NCBI RefSeq assembly: GCF_000785785.1 | Contig: NZ_JRQN01000011.1 | Location: 19,101-83,100 of the forward strand | Length of the DNA: 64,000 bases | Source: Streptococcus uberis | GTDB lineage: Bacteria > Bacillota > Bacilli > Lactobacillales > Streptococcaceae | Direction: 5' to 3' | Part shown: positions 1 to 10,835 of the stretch, piece after piece | Position numbering within the stretch: position 1 is the stretch's first letter | Layout of the letters: every line of letters begins with the position of its first letter | Made by a program: the position numbers and the translations under genes | The notes under the pieces: generated by a model | Database searches by the model: none | What the model was told of the DNA's origin: nothing | Seen by the model: the letters and a program-made list of their open reading frames with translations, nothing else

Positions 1-291
1 TTGACCAATACAGAATTAGCTAAAAAATTAAACATTAGTCAAGCTGCAGTTACAAAAGCTATTAAAAGTTTAATCAAGCAAGGCATGCTGGCTTCGTCTA
101 AAGATGCGGTAGATGCGCGTGTGACTTACTTTGAACTAACGGAGTTGGCAATGCCAATTGCTCATGAACATACACATCATCATGACCAAACACTCGATGT
201 CTATAAGAGACTGCTTGAAAACTTCTCAACAGAAGAAGCAGTAGTCGTTGAAAAGTTCTTGACAGTTTTTGCCAAGGAATTAGAAAGGTAA
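1..291 (+). CDS. adcR: AdcR zinc-responsive MarR-family repressor, 3' part
   Basis: This is the C-terminal 96 residues of a MarR-type repressor; the reading frame is open at the window edge, so the true start lies upstream. The N-terminal part shown contains the winged-helix recognition region (LAKKLNISQAAVTKAIKSL). A His-rich stretch (HEHTHHHDQ) follows, as expected for the zinc-sensing sites of AdcR. Known role: with bound zinc, AdcR represses its own adcRCB operon and other zinc-uptake genes. The adcC gene begins three bases after the stop, which supports the assignment. Confidence 0.93.
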   Translation: MTNTELAKKLNISQAAVTKAIKSLIKQGMLASSKDAVDARVTYFELTELAMPIAHEHTHHHDQTLDVYKRLLENFSTEEAVVVEKFLTVFAKELER

Positions 292-294
292 AAT

Positions 295-993
295 TTGAGA
301 TATTTAACAGTTGAAAATCTCTCCTTCCATTACGAAAGTGATCCCGTCTTAGAGGGGATCACTTATCATTTGGACAGTGGAGAGTTTGTTACCTTAACCG
401 GAGAAAATGGTGCTGCAAAATCAACTTTGATTAAAGCAACTTTAGGTATTTTGACGCCAAAAGTTGGTACTGTAACTTTTTCGAAAACGAACAAAGAAGG
501 AAAAAAACTTCGAATTGCCTACCTACCACAGCAAGTTGCCAGTTTTAATGCTGGTTTTCCGTCGACTGTATATGAATTTGTTAAGTCAGGGCGTTACCCT
601 CGAAACGGCTGGTTTAGACGTCTTACCAAGCATGATGAAGAACATATTAAAGCTAGTTTGGAATCAGTTGGCATGTGGGAAAATCGGAATAAGCGTATTG
701 GTAGCCTATCTGGTGGCCAAAAGCAACGGGTTGTTATTGCTCGGATGTTTGCTTCAGACCCGGACATCTTTGTTCTGGATGAGCCAACTACTGGTATGGA
801 TAGCGGTACGACGGAAACATTCTATCAGTTAATGAATCATAGTGCCCATAAGCACGGGAAAGCAGTTTTAATGATTACCCATGATCCAGAAGAGGTTAAG
901 GATTATGCAGATCGCAATATCCATTTGATACGTAATCAAGAACTTCCTTGGCGCTGTTTTAATGTACATGACCAAGAGAACAAGGAGGTTTAA
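295..993 (+). CDS. adcC: AdcC zinc ABC transporter ATPase
   Basis: Cytoplasmic ATPase of the high-affinity zinc importer. The start is a TTG codon three bases after adcR. The Walker A motif reads GENGAAKST, with Ala in place of the usual Gly (GxNGAGKST), a small departure worth noting. The signature LSGGQKQR and Walker B IFVLDEP are intact, and the switch His is in MITHD. Length (232 aa) is normal for AdcC/ZnuC proteins. It sits between adcR and the permease adcB with almost no spacing, so the three are one transcript repressed by AdcR-zinc. Confidence 0.93.
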   Translation: MRYLTVENLSFHYESDPVLEGITYHLDSGEFVTLTGENGAAKSTLIKATLGILTPKVGTVTFSKTNKEGKKLRIAYLPQQVASFNAGFPSTVYEFVKSGRYPRNGWFRRLTKHDEEHIKASLESVGMWENRNKRIGSLSGGQKQRVVIARMFASDPDIFVLDEPTTGMDSGTTETFYQLMNHSAHKHGKAVLMITHDPEEVKDYADRNIHLIRNQELPWRCFNVHDQENKEV

Positions 994-996
994 GTC

Positions 997-1812
997 GTGT
1001 TAGATATTTTATCGTATGATTTTATGCAACGCGCTGTCATGGCTGTTGTGGCTATCAGTATTTTTGCTCCTATTTTGGGAATCTTTCTCATTTTACGACG
1101 TCAAAGTTTGATGAGTGATACCTTAAGTCACGTTTCCTTAGCTGGGGTTGCACTTGGTGTTGTGATTGGGGTCAATCCCACATGGACAACAATTATTGTC
1201 GTTGCTATTGCAGCTGTTGTCTTGGAGTACCTTCGTGTGGTCTATAAGCACTATATGGAAATTTCGACAGCGATTTTGATGTCTATGGGACTAGCGGTTT
1301 CGCTCATCATCATGAGTAAATCTTCAAGTAATTCAAATGTCAGTTTGGAACAGTATCTCTTTGGATCTATTGTGACAATCAGTATGCAACAAGTCATTGC
1401 TCTCTTTATTATTGCTGTGCTTATATTAGTTTTGACCTTACTCTTTATTAGACCTATGTATATTTTAACTTTTGATGAGGATACTGCCTATGTTGATGGA
1501 CTACCTGTTAGGTTAATGTCAGTACTCTTTAATATCGTTACCGGGATAGCTATCGCTTTAACAATTCCGGCGGCAGGAGCCTTGCTAGTTTCAACTATCA
1601 TGGTCTTACCAGCAAGTATTGCCATGCGAATTGGGAAAAATTTCACTTCTGTAATCTTCTTAGGGATTGGTATTGGATTTGTCGGCATGACTGCCGGAAT
1701 ATTCCTATCTTACTACTGGGAAACACCAGCTAGTGCAACCATCACAATAATCTTTATCACAATTTTCTTGATTGTTAATATTGTTGGACTGATAAAAAAA
1801 CAATTTAATTAA
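997..1812 (+). CDS. adcB: AdcB zinc ABC transporter permease
   Basis: Integral membrane permease of the ABC-3 family (ZnuB/MntB type), 271 aa with about eight hydrophobic segments. The start is GTG with AAGGAGG just upstream, at the end of adcC. The conserved SLMSDTLSHVSLAGVALG segment near residue 35 is typical of metal ABC-3 permeases. It ends before a strong bidirectional terminator, so it closes the adcRCB operon. The zinc-binding lipoprotein (AdcA) is not in this window. Confidence 0.94.
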   Translation: MLDILSYDFMQRAVMAVVAISIFAPILGIFLILRRQSLMSDTLSHVSLAGVALGVVIGVNPTWTTIIVVAIAAVVLEYLRVVYKHYMEISTAILMSMGLAVSLIIMSKSSSNSNVSLEQYLFGSIVTISMQQVIALFIIAVLILVLTLLFIRPMYILTFDEDTAYVDGLPVRLMSVLFNIVTGIAIALTIPAAGALLVSTIMVLPASIAMRIGKNFTSVIFLGIGIGFVGMTAGIFLSYYWETPASATITIIFITIFLIVNIVGLIKKQFN

Positions 1813-1830
1813 AAAAGAAATTACTTAAAT

Positions 1831-1882
1831 AAAACCCTCCTGATGAATTATTTTTCACTAAAATTCATCAGGAGGGTTTTTC
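1831..1882. terminator. Bidirectional Rho-independent terminator (adcB / nuclease)
   Basis: A 19-bp arm (AAAACCCTCCTGATGAATT) is repeated in inverted form after a 12-base loop and is followed by T-runs on both strands. It lies between the convergent ends of adcB and the nuclease gene and can serve both. Confidence 0.93.
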
Positions 1883-1887
1883 TTATT

Positions 1888-2946
1888 TTACCAAGGAAGA
1901 CCTGCAGCTGCAATTTCAGCTTTTGAGGCGTATTGGCCATTTGGTCGGTGCCATCTGCCTCTGTAGTCTCTGGTGTAACCAGTGCTAGCTTGTTGAGCTT
2001 GTTGAGCTTGCTGTGCTTGCTCTTGTGCTAATGCCGCTTGTTGAGCTTGAGCCTGTGCGATAGCGGCTTGTCTTTGTTGTTCTGCTTGCTGTGCAGCTTT
2101 TTGAGCAGCAGCTTCAACTTTTGCTTTCTCTTCAGCTTGTCGTTTTTCTTCTGCGATACGTCTTTTTTCGTCTGCTTTTTTCTGAGCCTTTTGTTTGGTA
2201 GCTGATAAAACGGTATTTTGCGCACGTCCAGTAGCGTAATCGATGCTTGCATTTGGAGAAATATTATCTAAGGTAACTTTACTGATGCCGTTAGTATCTT
2301 GTATTGACTTACCACCAAGTATAATTGCAATCAGTTTTCCATTATTATCAATTCCAACATATTGTAGTTCAATCTGTCTAGGGATTAATTCGTGGTCCTT
2401 ATATATGGGAGTCACTTTATAATCAAGGTAGTAATGGGGATGATTGGAAAGCCAAGAATCGAGTCTTTTCTCATAAAAGAGAAGGCTATCCTCGTTAGAA
2501 GCATTCATTCCTTTATAACTTCCTGAATTAAGCCAACTTGTTAGAGGGGCTAGATTTTTTGCCTCTTCATTTAAACCAGAGAACTGATAGCCTATTAAGT
2601 GTCCGCGGTTCATTAGCCAAGCTTTCTGCTCACCATTTTCAAAGTAAAATTTATAATTATGCCAACCGACGGGATTAGTTTTTAATCGTGTATTCCTTTT
2701 GCGCTTAGGTCCATCACTGTCTTTTAGCTGAATATGTGCCCCATTAGCTCTTTTTAGCTGATCTAGGGGTTGTAATATCAACTGCCTTTTCTTTTTAAAA
2801 GGTAGGAGACCTAAGTTGGTTACCTTAATCTTGGCTGATGCTACAGTTGTCTTTTGTGTATCCCCTGAGACAGGCGGCACTTGATAACTGAACAGAGAAG
2901 TAGCGAGAACAAGAAGTGCAACTTTTGCAAACAGTTTATTTCTCAT
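1888..2946 (-). CDS. Secreted DNA/RNA non-specific endonuclease with C-terminal tail
   Basis: A 352-aa exported nuclease of the beta-beta-alpha-metal (EndA / DNA-entry nuclease) superfamily. A signal peptide covers about residues 1-28. The central domain carries the catalytic motif NRGHLIGYQFSG (a variant of DRGH; His is the general base) near residue 115. After the nuclease domain comes an Ala/Gln/Lys-rich, probably helical stretch (about 245-320), then a compact C-terminal motif rich in aromatic residues (YTRDYRGRWHRPNGQ ... AGLPW). No LPXTG is present, so the tail may hold the enzyme at the wall non-covalently (inference). The Shine-Dalgarno is weak. Substrate preference cannot be read from sequence. 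It is not obviously part of the zinc operon. Confidence 0.82.
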   Translation of the reverse strand: MRNKLFAKVALLVLATSLFSYQVPPVSGDTQKTTVASAKIKVTNLGLLPFKKKRQLILQPLDQLKRANGAHIQLKDSDGPKRKRNTRLKTNPVGWHNYKFYFENGEQKAWLMNRGHLIGYQFSGLNEEAKNLAPLTSWLNSGSYKGMNASNEDSLLFYEKRLDSWLSNHPHYYLDYKVTPIYKDHELIPRQIELQYVGIDNNGKLIAIILGGKSIQDTNGISKVTLDNISPNASIDYATGRAQNTVLSATKQKAQKKADEKRRIAEEKRQAEEKAKVEAAAQKAAQQAEQQRQAAIAQAQAQQAALAQEQAQQAQQAQQASTGYTRDYRGRWHRPNGQYASKAEIAAAGLPW

Positions 2947-3080
2947 GTTTTTTCTTTCTAGCTCATTTTTACGTGGCTTGAGCAGTGCACGTTATCTATA
3001 CCCTCAAGTGGTAAACTTGAGAAATAGTCCAAGTAACTATTTAAAATATTAAAAACTTAGCAGAATTTAACTTTATTCCA
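2947..3080 (-). promoter_or_regulatory. Upstream region of nuclease gene with a short inverted repeat
   Basis: Read on the minus strand this region has a possible -10 (TATAGA) directly after an inverted repeat CTCAAG-N7-CTTGAG (plus-strand 3003-3021). The repeat sits where a repressor would block RNA polymerase. No convincing -35 and no ComX box were found. Confidence 0.3.
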
Positions 3081-3130
3081 TCACAAAAAGAAGGATTTAT
3101 TCTCTATTGGTATCAGAGAATAAATCCTTC
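3081..3130 (-). terminator. Terminator downstream of tyrS
   Basis: A 16-bp perfect arm (GAAGGATTTATTCTCT and its complement) around a 9-base loop, followed on the minus strand by CTTTTTG. It lies about 130 bases past the tyrS stop in the tyrS direction. The 131 bases between it and tyrS hold no gene, only a short palindrome (ATTTCCAAATATGGAAAT). Confidence 0.8.
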
Positions 3131-3261
3131 CTTTAGGTATAATAGTAGATTTCCAAATATGGAAATTCCTGTAACCTTCTTAAGCTTAATTAGTATAGTA
3201 TAAGAGGGCTTCTTTCTTCTCATGACTAAATAACTATAAAATGAAGAAGTGGTTGCGTTTA

Positions 3262-4517
3262 TTAATAAGTTAATACGGCGTATTTTTTCTTACCACGACG
3301 GATAACGGTTAGTTGGCCATCAATTTTATCTTCTTCTTGTAATTGGTAATCTAAGTCTTGGATACGTTCACCATTTAAGTAGATAGCGCCATTGTTCACA
3401 TCTTCACGCGCTTGACGTTTTGATGAAGAGATACCGGCTGTAACTAACATCTCAACAATAGCTAAGTTATCTTCTGCGGTCACGTGGTAGTTCGGTACAT
3501 TGCTTAGACCTTGTTTAAGTTCATTGGCAGATAATTCTTTGATATTTCCAGCAAACAGTTGTTCCGTGATTTTAACGGCTTGATCATAGGCAGCTTTACC
3601 ATGTACTAAGGTAACAACTTCACGTGCCAATGTTTTTTGAGCTAAGCGTTCGTGTCGCGCAGCATCAAATTCTTTTTCGATGGCATCAATTTCATCTAAG
3701 CTTAAGAACGTGAATATTTTCAAGAAGCGAACCGCATCATCGTCCATTACATTTAACCAAAATTGATACATTTCATATGGAGATGTTTTATCTGCGTCTA
3801 GCCATACCGCATTACCTTCAGACTTGCCAAACTTTTTACCAGTTGCATCTGTGATTAATGGAACGGTCATCACATGACAGGATTTGTCAGCTTTTCTGCG
3901 AAGCAACTCAGTTCCTGCGGTCATGTTACCCCATTGGTCAGAACCGCCAATTTGGAGAGTGACATTATGTTTATTATTTAGCTCATAGAAGTCAAATCCT
4001 TGCATGATTTGGTAAGCAAACTCCGTGTATGAAATACCGGTTTCAATCCGTTTTTTAACAGAATCTTTACTCATCATGTAGTTGACGGTAAAGTACTTAC
4101 CAACATCTCGGAGGAAGTCGATGAAGCTAATTTGAGAGAACCAGTCATAGTTGTTCACAAGTTCAGCTTTGTTAGAACCGTTTTCAAAATCAAGGAAGTT
4201 TGATAACTGTCCTTTAATTTTGTCACTCCATTCCAAAACAGTCTCTTTGGTTTGAAGGCTACGTTCAGCATCTTTAAATGACGGATCACCAATTAGACCA
4301 GTTGCCCCCCAACGAGAGCATAGGGTTTATGACCAGCAATTTGTAGACGGCGCGAGGTTAAAATAGCAACCAAGTGACCAAGGTGTAAACTATCAGCTGT
4401 TGGATCATAGCCTGTATAATAGGATACTTGCCCTTCTGTTAATGCTTTGACAAGGGCTTCTTCGTCGGTCGTTTGAAAGACCAAGCCACGAGCTTTGAGT
4501 TCTTCAAAAATATTCAT
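3262..4517 (-). CDS. tyrS: Tyrosyl-tRNA synthetase, one apparent frameshift
   Basis: Charges tRNA-Tyr; class I synthetase of 418 aa once the frame is mended. The N-terminal part has [17 protein letters not shown], containing the HLGH (HIGH-type) signature. KFGKSEG supplies the KMSKS-type loop. The last 60 residues form an S4-like RNA-binding domain. The frame breaks in the codons for ALVGGATG: the minus strand shows GTT followed by six Gs, and seven are needed. Because tyrS is essential and single-copy in most streptococci, a sequencing error is the likely cause. It is divergent from pbp1b with only about 100 bases between, leaving no room for a full T-box leader. Confidence 0.93.
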
Positions 4518-4625
4518 AGGCTTTCTCCATTTTCCTTTTAGTTTCGGAAATCATTATATCAAAAAAAGCTAGTGCTATGCAAGCTTTATCAAAGTTTGGT
4601 ATAATAAAGATTGAGGTGTTTTATA

Positions 4626-6919
4626 GTGAAGCAGAATAAGAAGAAAAAAATAGCCACAAGTCAAAATCTAGAAGTTAAAGATGTTGGTTTTGTTGCCTTG
4701 CGAACAATTAAGTTGTTGACTAATTTCATATATATTGTCATCTTGCTTTTTGGTATGCTCGGAATAGGTATGGCCTTTGGTTATTTGGCTAGCCAAATAG
4801 ACTCCGTTAAATTACCTAGTAAGGATAGTTTGGTGAAGCAGGTTAAAACGACTACCATGATTTCGCAATTGAAATACTCTGATGATAGTCTTATTTCTAC
4901 GATTGATACAGACTTGCTGCGGACACCAGTTGCAAATGATGCCATTTCTCCAAATATAAAAAACGCCATTATTTCAACAGAGGATGAAAATTTCAAGGAA
5001 CATAAAGGTGTAGTGCCGAAGGCTGTTTTTCGGGCTACACTAGGTTCAATTCTTGGTTTAGGAGAATCTAGTGGTGGGTCAACGTTAACCCAACAATTAG
5101 TTAAACAACAAGTTTTGGGAGATGATCCAACTTTCAAACGTAAATCAAAAGAAATTATATATGCCTTGGCTTTAGAGAGGTATGTAAGCAAAGATGATAT
5201 CTTATCTACATACTTGAATGTCTCACCTTTTGGTCGTAATAATAAGGGCCAAAATATTGCTGGGATTGAGGAAGCTGCTCAAGGGATTTTTGGGGTTTCT
5301 GCTAAGGATTTGACAATCCCTCAAGCAGCCTTTTTAGCAGGTCTTCCTCAAAGTCCGATTGTCTACTCTCCTTATTTAGCAACAGGACAATTGAAGTCAG
5401 AAGAAGACATGTCTTTTGGCATTAAACGTCAGCATAATGTTCTTTATAGTATGTATCGAACAGGTTTTCTTTCTAAAAAAGAGTATGAATCTTATAAAAA
5501 CTATCAAATTAGTAAGGATTTTAAACAACCTGAAGCAATAAAAATCAATAAACATGATTATCTCTACTATGCAGTTTTAGAGGATGCTAAAAAGGCAATG
5601 TTTACCTATCTTGTTAAGCGTGATCAGATTTCATCAAGAGATTTGAAAAATGATGAGACTAGGGCTTCCTATGAAGACAGGGCATTGAAAGAGCTGCAAC
5701 AGGGTGGCTATTCTGTTCAAACGACAATTAATAAAAATATATATAATGCCATGCAAAATGCTGTTGCTCAATTCGGTGGATTGCTTGATGATGGATCAGG
5801 TGTGGTTCAAGTTGGGAATGTCCTAACTAATAATTCAAATGGAGCAATTCTTGGCTTCATTGGTGGACGCGATTACAATGTAAATCAAAATAATCATGCT
5901 TTTACTACTGCTCGTTCACCTGGTTCAAGTATTAAACCAATCATTGCATACGGTCCTGCTATAGACCAAGGATTGATGGGAAGTGAGAGTATCCTTTCAA
6001 ATTACCCAACAACCTATTCAAGTGGTCAAAAAATCATGCACGTCGACAGTGAAGGTACGGCAATGATGACTTTGCAAGACGCCTTGAATACTTCTTGGAA
6101 TATCCCTGCTTTTTGGACAGAAAAAATGCTTAGGGAAAAAGGAGTTGATGTTGAATCCTATATGACAAAAATGGGTTACCAGATTAATGATTATTCTATT
6201 GAGAGCTTACCTTTAGGTGGAGGAATTGATGTCTCAGTAGGAACCCAAACTAATGCTTATCAAATGATTGCAAATAATGGTGAATACCATAGGCAGTATA
6301 TGGTTGAAAAAATAACTGCTAGTGATGGTAGAGTTGTCTATCAACATGAGTCAAAAGGTCAACGTGTTTTTTCAGCACCAACAGCAACGATTCTGCAGAG
6401 TCTTTTACGAGGGCCGATAAACTCAGGTGCAACAACTACTTTTAAATCACGTTTAACTGCTATTAATCCAAGCTTAGGAAGTGCAGATTGGATTGGTAAA
6501 ACAGGAACAACAGAAAATTACTCAGATGTGTGGTTGATGCTTGCGACTCCAAAAGTGACTTTGGGTGGCTGGGCAGGACATGATAATAATAGTTCATTGA
6601 CACCTATGGCTGGCTATAATAATAATTCCAATTATATGGCTAACTTAGTGAATGCATTAATCAAGCAGAGCCTAGTCTCTTTAATTCTGGTAAATTTGCT
6701 CTAGATAAAGGTGTTATTCGTTCAAATGTTCTAAAGAATACGGGATTACAGCCTGGAACAGTCACAGTAAATGGGCGTCGTATTACAGTTGGTGGTCCAA
6801 CGGTTACAAGTTTATGGGCTAAAAATGGAGCAGGATCAATGACCTATAAATTTGCTATTGGAGGAACAGATGCGGATTATCAAAAAGCTTGGGCAGGTTT
6901 TGATGATCAGAAAAAGTAA
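4626..6919 (+). CDS. pbp1b: Penicillin-binding protein 1b, one apparent frameshift
   Basis: Bifunctional class A penicillin-binding protein: glycosyltransferase plus transpeptidase acting on lipid II at the cell surface. GTG at 4626 is chosen over the TTG at 4611 because GAGGTG sits seven bases before it. After a cytoplasmic basic stretch and one membrane segment (about 25-55) comes the glycosyltransferase domain ([24 protein letters not shown]). The transpeptidase domain has SxxK in SPGSSIKP, SxN in TSWN, and KTG in [13 protein letters not shown]. The frame shifts near 6656 (GCATT, where GCAATT restores the frame). The continuation [16 protein letters not shown] runs to a stop at 6919, giving about 764 aa, a normal length. 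Confidence 0.92.
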
Positions 6920-6920
6920 C

Positions 6921-6949
6921 TTGAAATTTTGTGATAAATAGTGTATAAT
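6921..6949 (+). promoter_or_regulatory. rpoB promoter
   Basis: TTGAAA, 17 bases, TATAAT, with the -35 starting two bases after the pbp1b stop. A near-consensus sigma-A promoter placed to transcribe rpoBC with a leader of about 225 bases. Confidence 0.8.
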
Positions 6950-6955
6950 ATCAAT

Positions 6956-7050
6956 AACTATTTGTCGTCCAATCTAGTTGAAATATTGTCCAACTAGGAA
7001 GTACAGCAGTTAAATCAAACTGATTCAGTCAGATTTAGCTGCTCTTTTTG
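6956..7050 (+). ncRNA. Structured rpoB leader (Lacto-rpoB-like)
   Basis: Two hairpins follow the rpoB promoter. The first has arms CTAGTTG / CAACTAG (6974-6997). The second has 11-bp arms GCAGTTAAATC / GATTTAGCTGC (7006-7042, one G-U pair) and is followed by TCTTTTT, so it looks like an attenuating terminator well upstream of the gene. A conserved RNA called Lacto-rpoB is known upstream of rpoB in Lactobacillales; place and shape suggest this is that element, but I matched it by position and not by alignment. Confidence 0.55.
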
Positions 7051-7182
7051 TGCCTATTTTTGCTTAATATAATGAATTGTCATCTATATTTAAAGATTCT
7101 AAAAATTCACATTTGGGACAAATTATAAAATTAGACCAATTTGCTTTATTGCAAATGTTAAAAAGAAAAAGGAGCTAAAAAC

Positions 7183-10100
7183 TTGGCAGGACATGAAGTT
7201 CGATACGGAAAACACCGTACACGTCGTAGCTTTTCAAGAATCAAAGAAGTTCTTGATTTACCAAACTTGATTGAAATTCAAACCGACTCATTCCAAGATT
7301 TCCTAGATACAGGATTAAAGGAAGTTTTTGAAGATGTATTACCAATTTCAAATTTTACTGACACAATGGAACTTGAATTTGTGGGTTACGAATTTAAAGA
7401 ACCAAAGTACACTTTAGAAGAAGCTCGTATCCATGATGCTAGTTATTCTGCACCAATCTTTGTTACTTTCCGTTTAGTTAATAAAGAAACAGGTGAAATT
7501 AAAACTCAAGAAGTCTTCTTTGGCGATTTTCCAATTATGACTGAAATGGGAACTTTCATCATCAATGGTGGTGAGCGTATTATCGTATCTCAATTAGTCC
7601 GTTCACCAGGTGTTTACTTTAATGATAAAGTGGATAAGAATGGTAAAGTTGGCTATGGCTCAACCGTAATTCCTAACCGTGGTGCTTGGTTAGAATTGGA
7701 AACAGATGCCAAAGACATCGCTTATACCCGTATTGATCGTACGCGTAAAATTCCATTCACAACATTAGTCCGTGCTTTAGGATTTTCAGGAGACGATGAA
7801 ATTGTTGATATCTTTGGGGAAAGTGATTTAGTTCGCAATACGATTGAAAAAGATATACATAAAAATCCTAGTGATTCACGTACTGACGAAGCCCTTAAAG
7901 AAATTTATGAGCGCTTAAGACCAGGTGAACCAAAAACTGCTGATAGCTCACGTAGTTTATTGATTGCTCGTTTCTTCGATGCACGTCGTTATGATTTAGC
8001 AGCCGTTGGACGTTACAAAGTCAATAAAAAATTAAATATCAAAACACGTTTATTGAACCAAACAATTGCTGAAAACTTAATTGATGCTGAAACAGGTGAA
8101 ATTCTTGTTGAGTCTGGTACAGTAATGACACGTGAAGTGATTGAATCAATTGAAGAGCATATTGATGGTGATTTAAACAAATTTGCCTATACACCAAACG
8201 ATTATGCAGTTGTGACTGAACCTGTTATTCTTCAAAAATTCAAAGTGGTTTCACCAATTGATCCTGATCGTGTCGTAACCTTAGTTGGTAATGCGACACC
8301 AGATGATAAAGTTCGTGCACTTACACCTGCTGATATCCTTGCAGAAATGTCATACTTCTTAAACCTTTCTGAAGGTATTGGTAAAGTCGACGATATCGAC
8401 CACCTTGGTAACCGTCGTATTCGTGCCGTTGGTGAATTGCTTGCTAACCAATTCCGTATTGGTCTTGCACGTATGGAACGTAACGTCCGTGAACGTATGT
8501 CTGTTCAAGACAACGACGTTTTAACACCACAACAAATTATTAATATTCGTCCAGTAACTGCTGCTGTTAAAGAATTCTTTGGTTCTTCACAGTTGTCACA
8601 GTTCATGGACCAACATAACCCATTGTCTGAGCTTTCTCATAAACGTCGTTTATCAGCCTTAGGACCTGGTGGATTGACCCGTGACCGTGCAGGGTATGAA
8701 GTACGTGACGTGCATTATACTCACTATGGTCGCATGTGTCCGATTGAAACACCTGAAGGACCAAATATCGGTTTGATTAATAACTTGTCATCATTTGGTC
8801 ACTTGAATAAATATGGCTTTATTCAAACACCTTATCGTAAGGTTGATCGTTCTACTGGTATTGTTACAAATGAAATCGTTTGGTTAACTGCTGATGAAGA
8901 AGACGAATTCACAGTTGCACAGGCTAATTCTAAATTGAATGAAGATGGCACGTTTGCGGAAGAAATCGTAATGGGTCGTCATCAAGGTAATAACCAAGAA
9001 TTTGCTGCAAGTATTGTTGATTTCGTTGATGTTTCTCCTAAGCAGGTAGTTGCCGTTGCGACAGCATGTATTCCTTTCTTAGAAAACGATGACTCAAACC
9101 GTGCCCTAATGGGAGCTAACATGCAACGTCAGGCTGTGCCATTGATTGATCCCAAATCACCGTTTGTTGGTACTGGTATGGAATATCAAGCTGCACATGA
9201 TTCAGGAGCTGCTGTTATTGCTCAACATAATGGTAAAGTAGTCTTCTCAGATGCTGAAAAAGTAGAAGTTCGTCGTGAAGACGGTTCACTTGATATCTAT
9301 CATGTGACGAAATTCCGTCGTTCAAACTCAGGTACAGCTTATAACCAACGCACACTTGTTAAAGTTGGCGACATCATTGAAAAAGGGGACTTCATTGCTG
9401 ATGGACCTTCAATGGAAAATGGTGAAATGGCCCTTGGACAAAACCCAGTTGTTGCCTATATGACTTGGGAAGGTTATAACTTCGAGGATGCTGTTATCAT
9501 GAGTGAACGTCTTGTTAAAGAAGATGTTTATACATCAGTTCACTTAGAAGAATTTGAATCAGAAACCAGAGACACAAAGCTCGGCCCTGAAGAAATTACA
9601 CGAGAAGTACCAAACGTTGGTGAAGAAGCTCTTAGAGATCTTGACGAAATGGGTATTATCCGTATTGGTGCTGAAGTTAAAGAAGGCGATATTCTTGTAG
9701 GTAAAGTGACACCAAAAGGTGAAAAAGACTTGTCTGCTGAAGAACGTCTATTGCATGCAATCTTTGGAGATAAATCTCGTGAAGTTCGTGATACATCACT
9801 TCGTGTTCCTCACGGTGGAGATGGTATCGTTCGTGACGTTAAAATCTTTACACGTGCAAACGGAGATGAATTGCAATCAGGTGTAAATATGTTAGTTCGT
9901 GTTTACATTGCCCAAAAACGTAAAATCAAAGTTGGGGATAAAATGGCCGGTCGTCATGGAAACAAAGGGGTTGTTTCTCGTATCGTTCCTGTAGAAGACA
10001 TGCCATATTTACCAGATGGAACACCAGTTGATATCATGTTGAACCCTCTTGGGGTACCATCACGTATGAATATTGGACAAGTTATGGAACTTCACCTTGG

Positions 10101-10746
10101 TATGGCGGCACGTAACTTAGGTATTCACATTGCAACACCAGTCTTTGACGGTGCTTCAGCTGAAGACCTTTGGGAAACAGTTAAAGAAGCTGGTATGGAC
10201 TCAGATGCTAAAACAGTTCTTTATGACGGTCGTACAGGAGAACCATTTGATAACCGTGTATCAGTTGGTGTCATGTACATGATTAAACTTCACCACATGG
10301 TTGATGATAAACTTCATGCTCGTTCAGTAGGTCCTTACTCACTTGTTACGCAACAACCTCTCGGTGGTAAAGCACAATTTGGTGGACAACGTTTTGGTGA
10401 GATGGAAGTTTGGGCCCTTGAAGCTTATGGTGCTTCAAATGTTCTTCAAGAAATCTTGACGTATAAATCAGATGATGTGACTGGTCGTTTGAAAGCTTAT
10501 GAAGCGATCACTAAAGGTAAGCCAATTCCAAAACCAGGTGTTCCAGAATCATTCCGCGTACTTGTAAAAGAGTTGCAATCACTTGGACTTGATATGCGTG
10601 TCCTTGATGAAGATGATAGAGAAGTTGAATTACGTGATCTTGACGAAGGTGAAGATGATGATGTCATGCACGTTGATGATCTTGAAAAAGCACGTGAAAA
10701 ACAGGTTCAAGAAACACCAGAAGTATCTGAAACAACTGAAGATTAA
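7183..10746 (+). CDS. rpoB: RNA polymerase beta subunit
   Basis: The 1187-aa beta subunit of RNA polymerase, full length. The start is TTG with AAAGGAG ten bases upstream (product begins [20 protein letters not shown]). The rifampicin-binding segment reads [20 protein letters not shown] with wild-type residues; [10 protein letters not shown] follows. The C-terminal [23 protein letters not shown] is the conserved beta clamp region. The last 30 residues are acidic, as in streptococci. It is followed by rpoC after a hairpin-bearing gap. Confidence 0.98.
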   Translation: MAGHEVRYGKHRTRRSFSRIKEVLDLPNLIEIQTDSFQDFLDTGLKEVFEDVLPISNFTDTMELEFVGYEFKEPKYTLEEARIHDASYSAPIFVTFRLVNKETGEIKTQEVFFGDFPIMTEMGTFIINGGERIIVSQLVRSPGVYFNDKVDKNGKVGYGSTVIPNRGAWLELETDAKDIAYTRIDRTRKIPFTTLVRALGFSGDDEIVDIFGESDLVRNTIEKDIHKNPSDSRTDEALKEIYERLRPGEPKTADSSRSLLIARFFDARRYDLAAVGRYKVNKKLNIKTRLLNQTIAENLIDAETGEILVESGTVMTREVIESIEEHIDGDLNKFAYTPNDYAVVTEPVILQKFKVVSPIDPDRVVTLVGNATPDDKVRALTPADILAEMSYFLNLSEGIGKVDDIDHLGNRRIRAVGELLANQFRIGLARMERNVRERMSVQDNDVLTPQQIINIRPVTAAVKEFFGSSQLSQFMDQHNPLSELSHKRRLSALGPGGLTRDRAGYEVRDVHYTHYGRMCPIETPEGPNIGLINNLSSFGHLNKYGFIQTPYRKVDRSTGIVTNEIVWLTADEEDEFTVAQANSKLNEDGTFAEEIVMGRHQGNNQEFAASIVDFVDVSPKQVVAVATACIPFLENDDSNRALMGANMQRQAVPLIDPKSPFVGTGMEYQAAHDSGAAVIAQHNGKVVFSDAEKVEVRREDGSLDIYHVTKFRRSNSGTAYNQRTLVKVGDIIEKGDFIADGPSMENGEMALGQNPVVAYMTWEGYNFEDAVIMSERLVKEDVYTSVHLEEFESETRDTKLGPEEITREVPNVGEEALRDLDEMGIIRIGAEVKEGDILVGKVTPKGEKDLSAEERLLHAIFGDKSREVRDTSLRVPHGGDGIVRDVKIFTRANGDELQSGVNMLVRVYIAQKRKIKVGDKMAGRHGNKGVVSRIVPVEDMPYLPDGTPVDIMLNPLGVPSRMNIGQVMELHLGMAARNLGIHIATPVFDGASAEDLWETVKEAGMDSDAKTVLYDGRTGEPFDNRVSVGVMYMIKLHHMVDDKLHARSVGPYSLVTQQPLGGKAQFGGQRFGEMEVWALEAYGASNVLQEILTYKSDDVTGRLKAYEAITKGKPIPKPGVPESFRVLVKELQSLGLDMRVLDEDDREVELRDLDEGEDDDVMHVDDLEKAREKQVQETPEVSETTED

Positions 10747-10768
10747 AGAATATTAACATTGAAATGAA

Positions 10769-10808
10769 TTTACTAGTCTAGAGCAGATTTGCTCTAGAAA
10801 CTAGTAAA
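10769..10808 (+). promoter_or_regulatory. rpoB-rpoC intercistronic hairpin
   Basis: A long stem (TTTACTAGT-CTAGAGCA paired with TGCTCTAG-AA-ACTAGTAAA, 17 bp with a small bulge) lies between rpoB and rpoC, with no T-run. It ends just before the rpoC ribosome-binding site. It is more likely an RNA-processing or stability element than a terminator (inference). Confidence 0.6.
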
Positions 10809-10835
10809 ATGATAAAACGAAGAAAGGTAAAACTA

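Noticed and set aside
4518..4625. A T-box leader for tyrS.
   Set aside because: The divergent spacer is only about 100 bases and has no T-box core or terminator.
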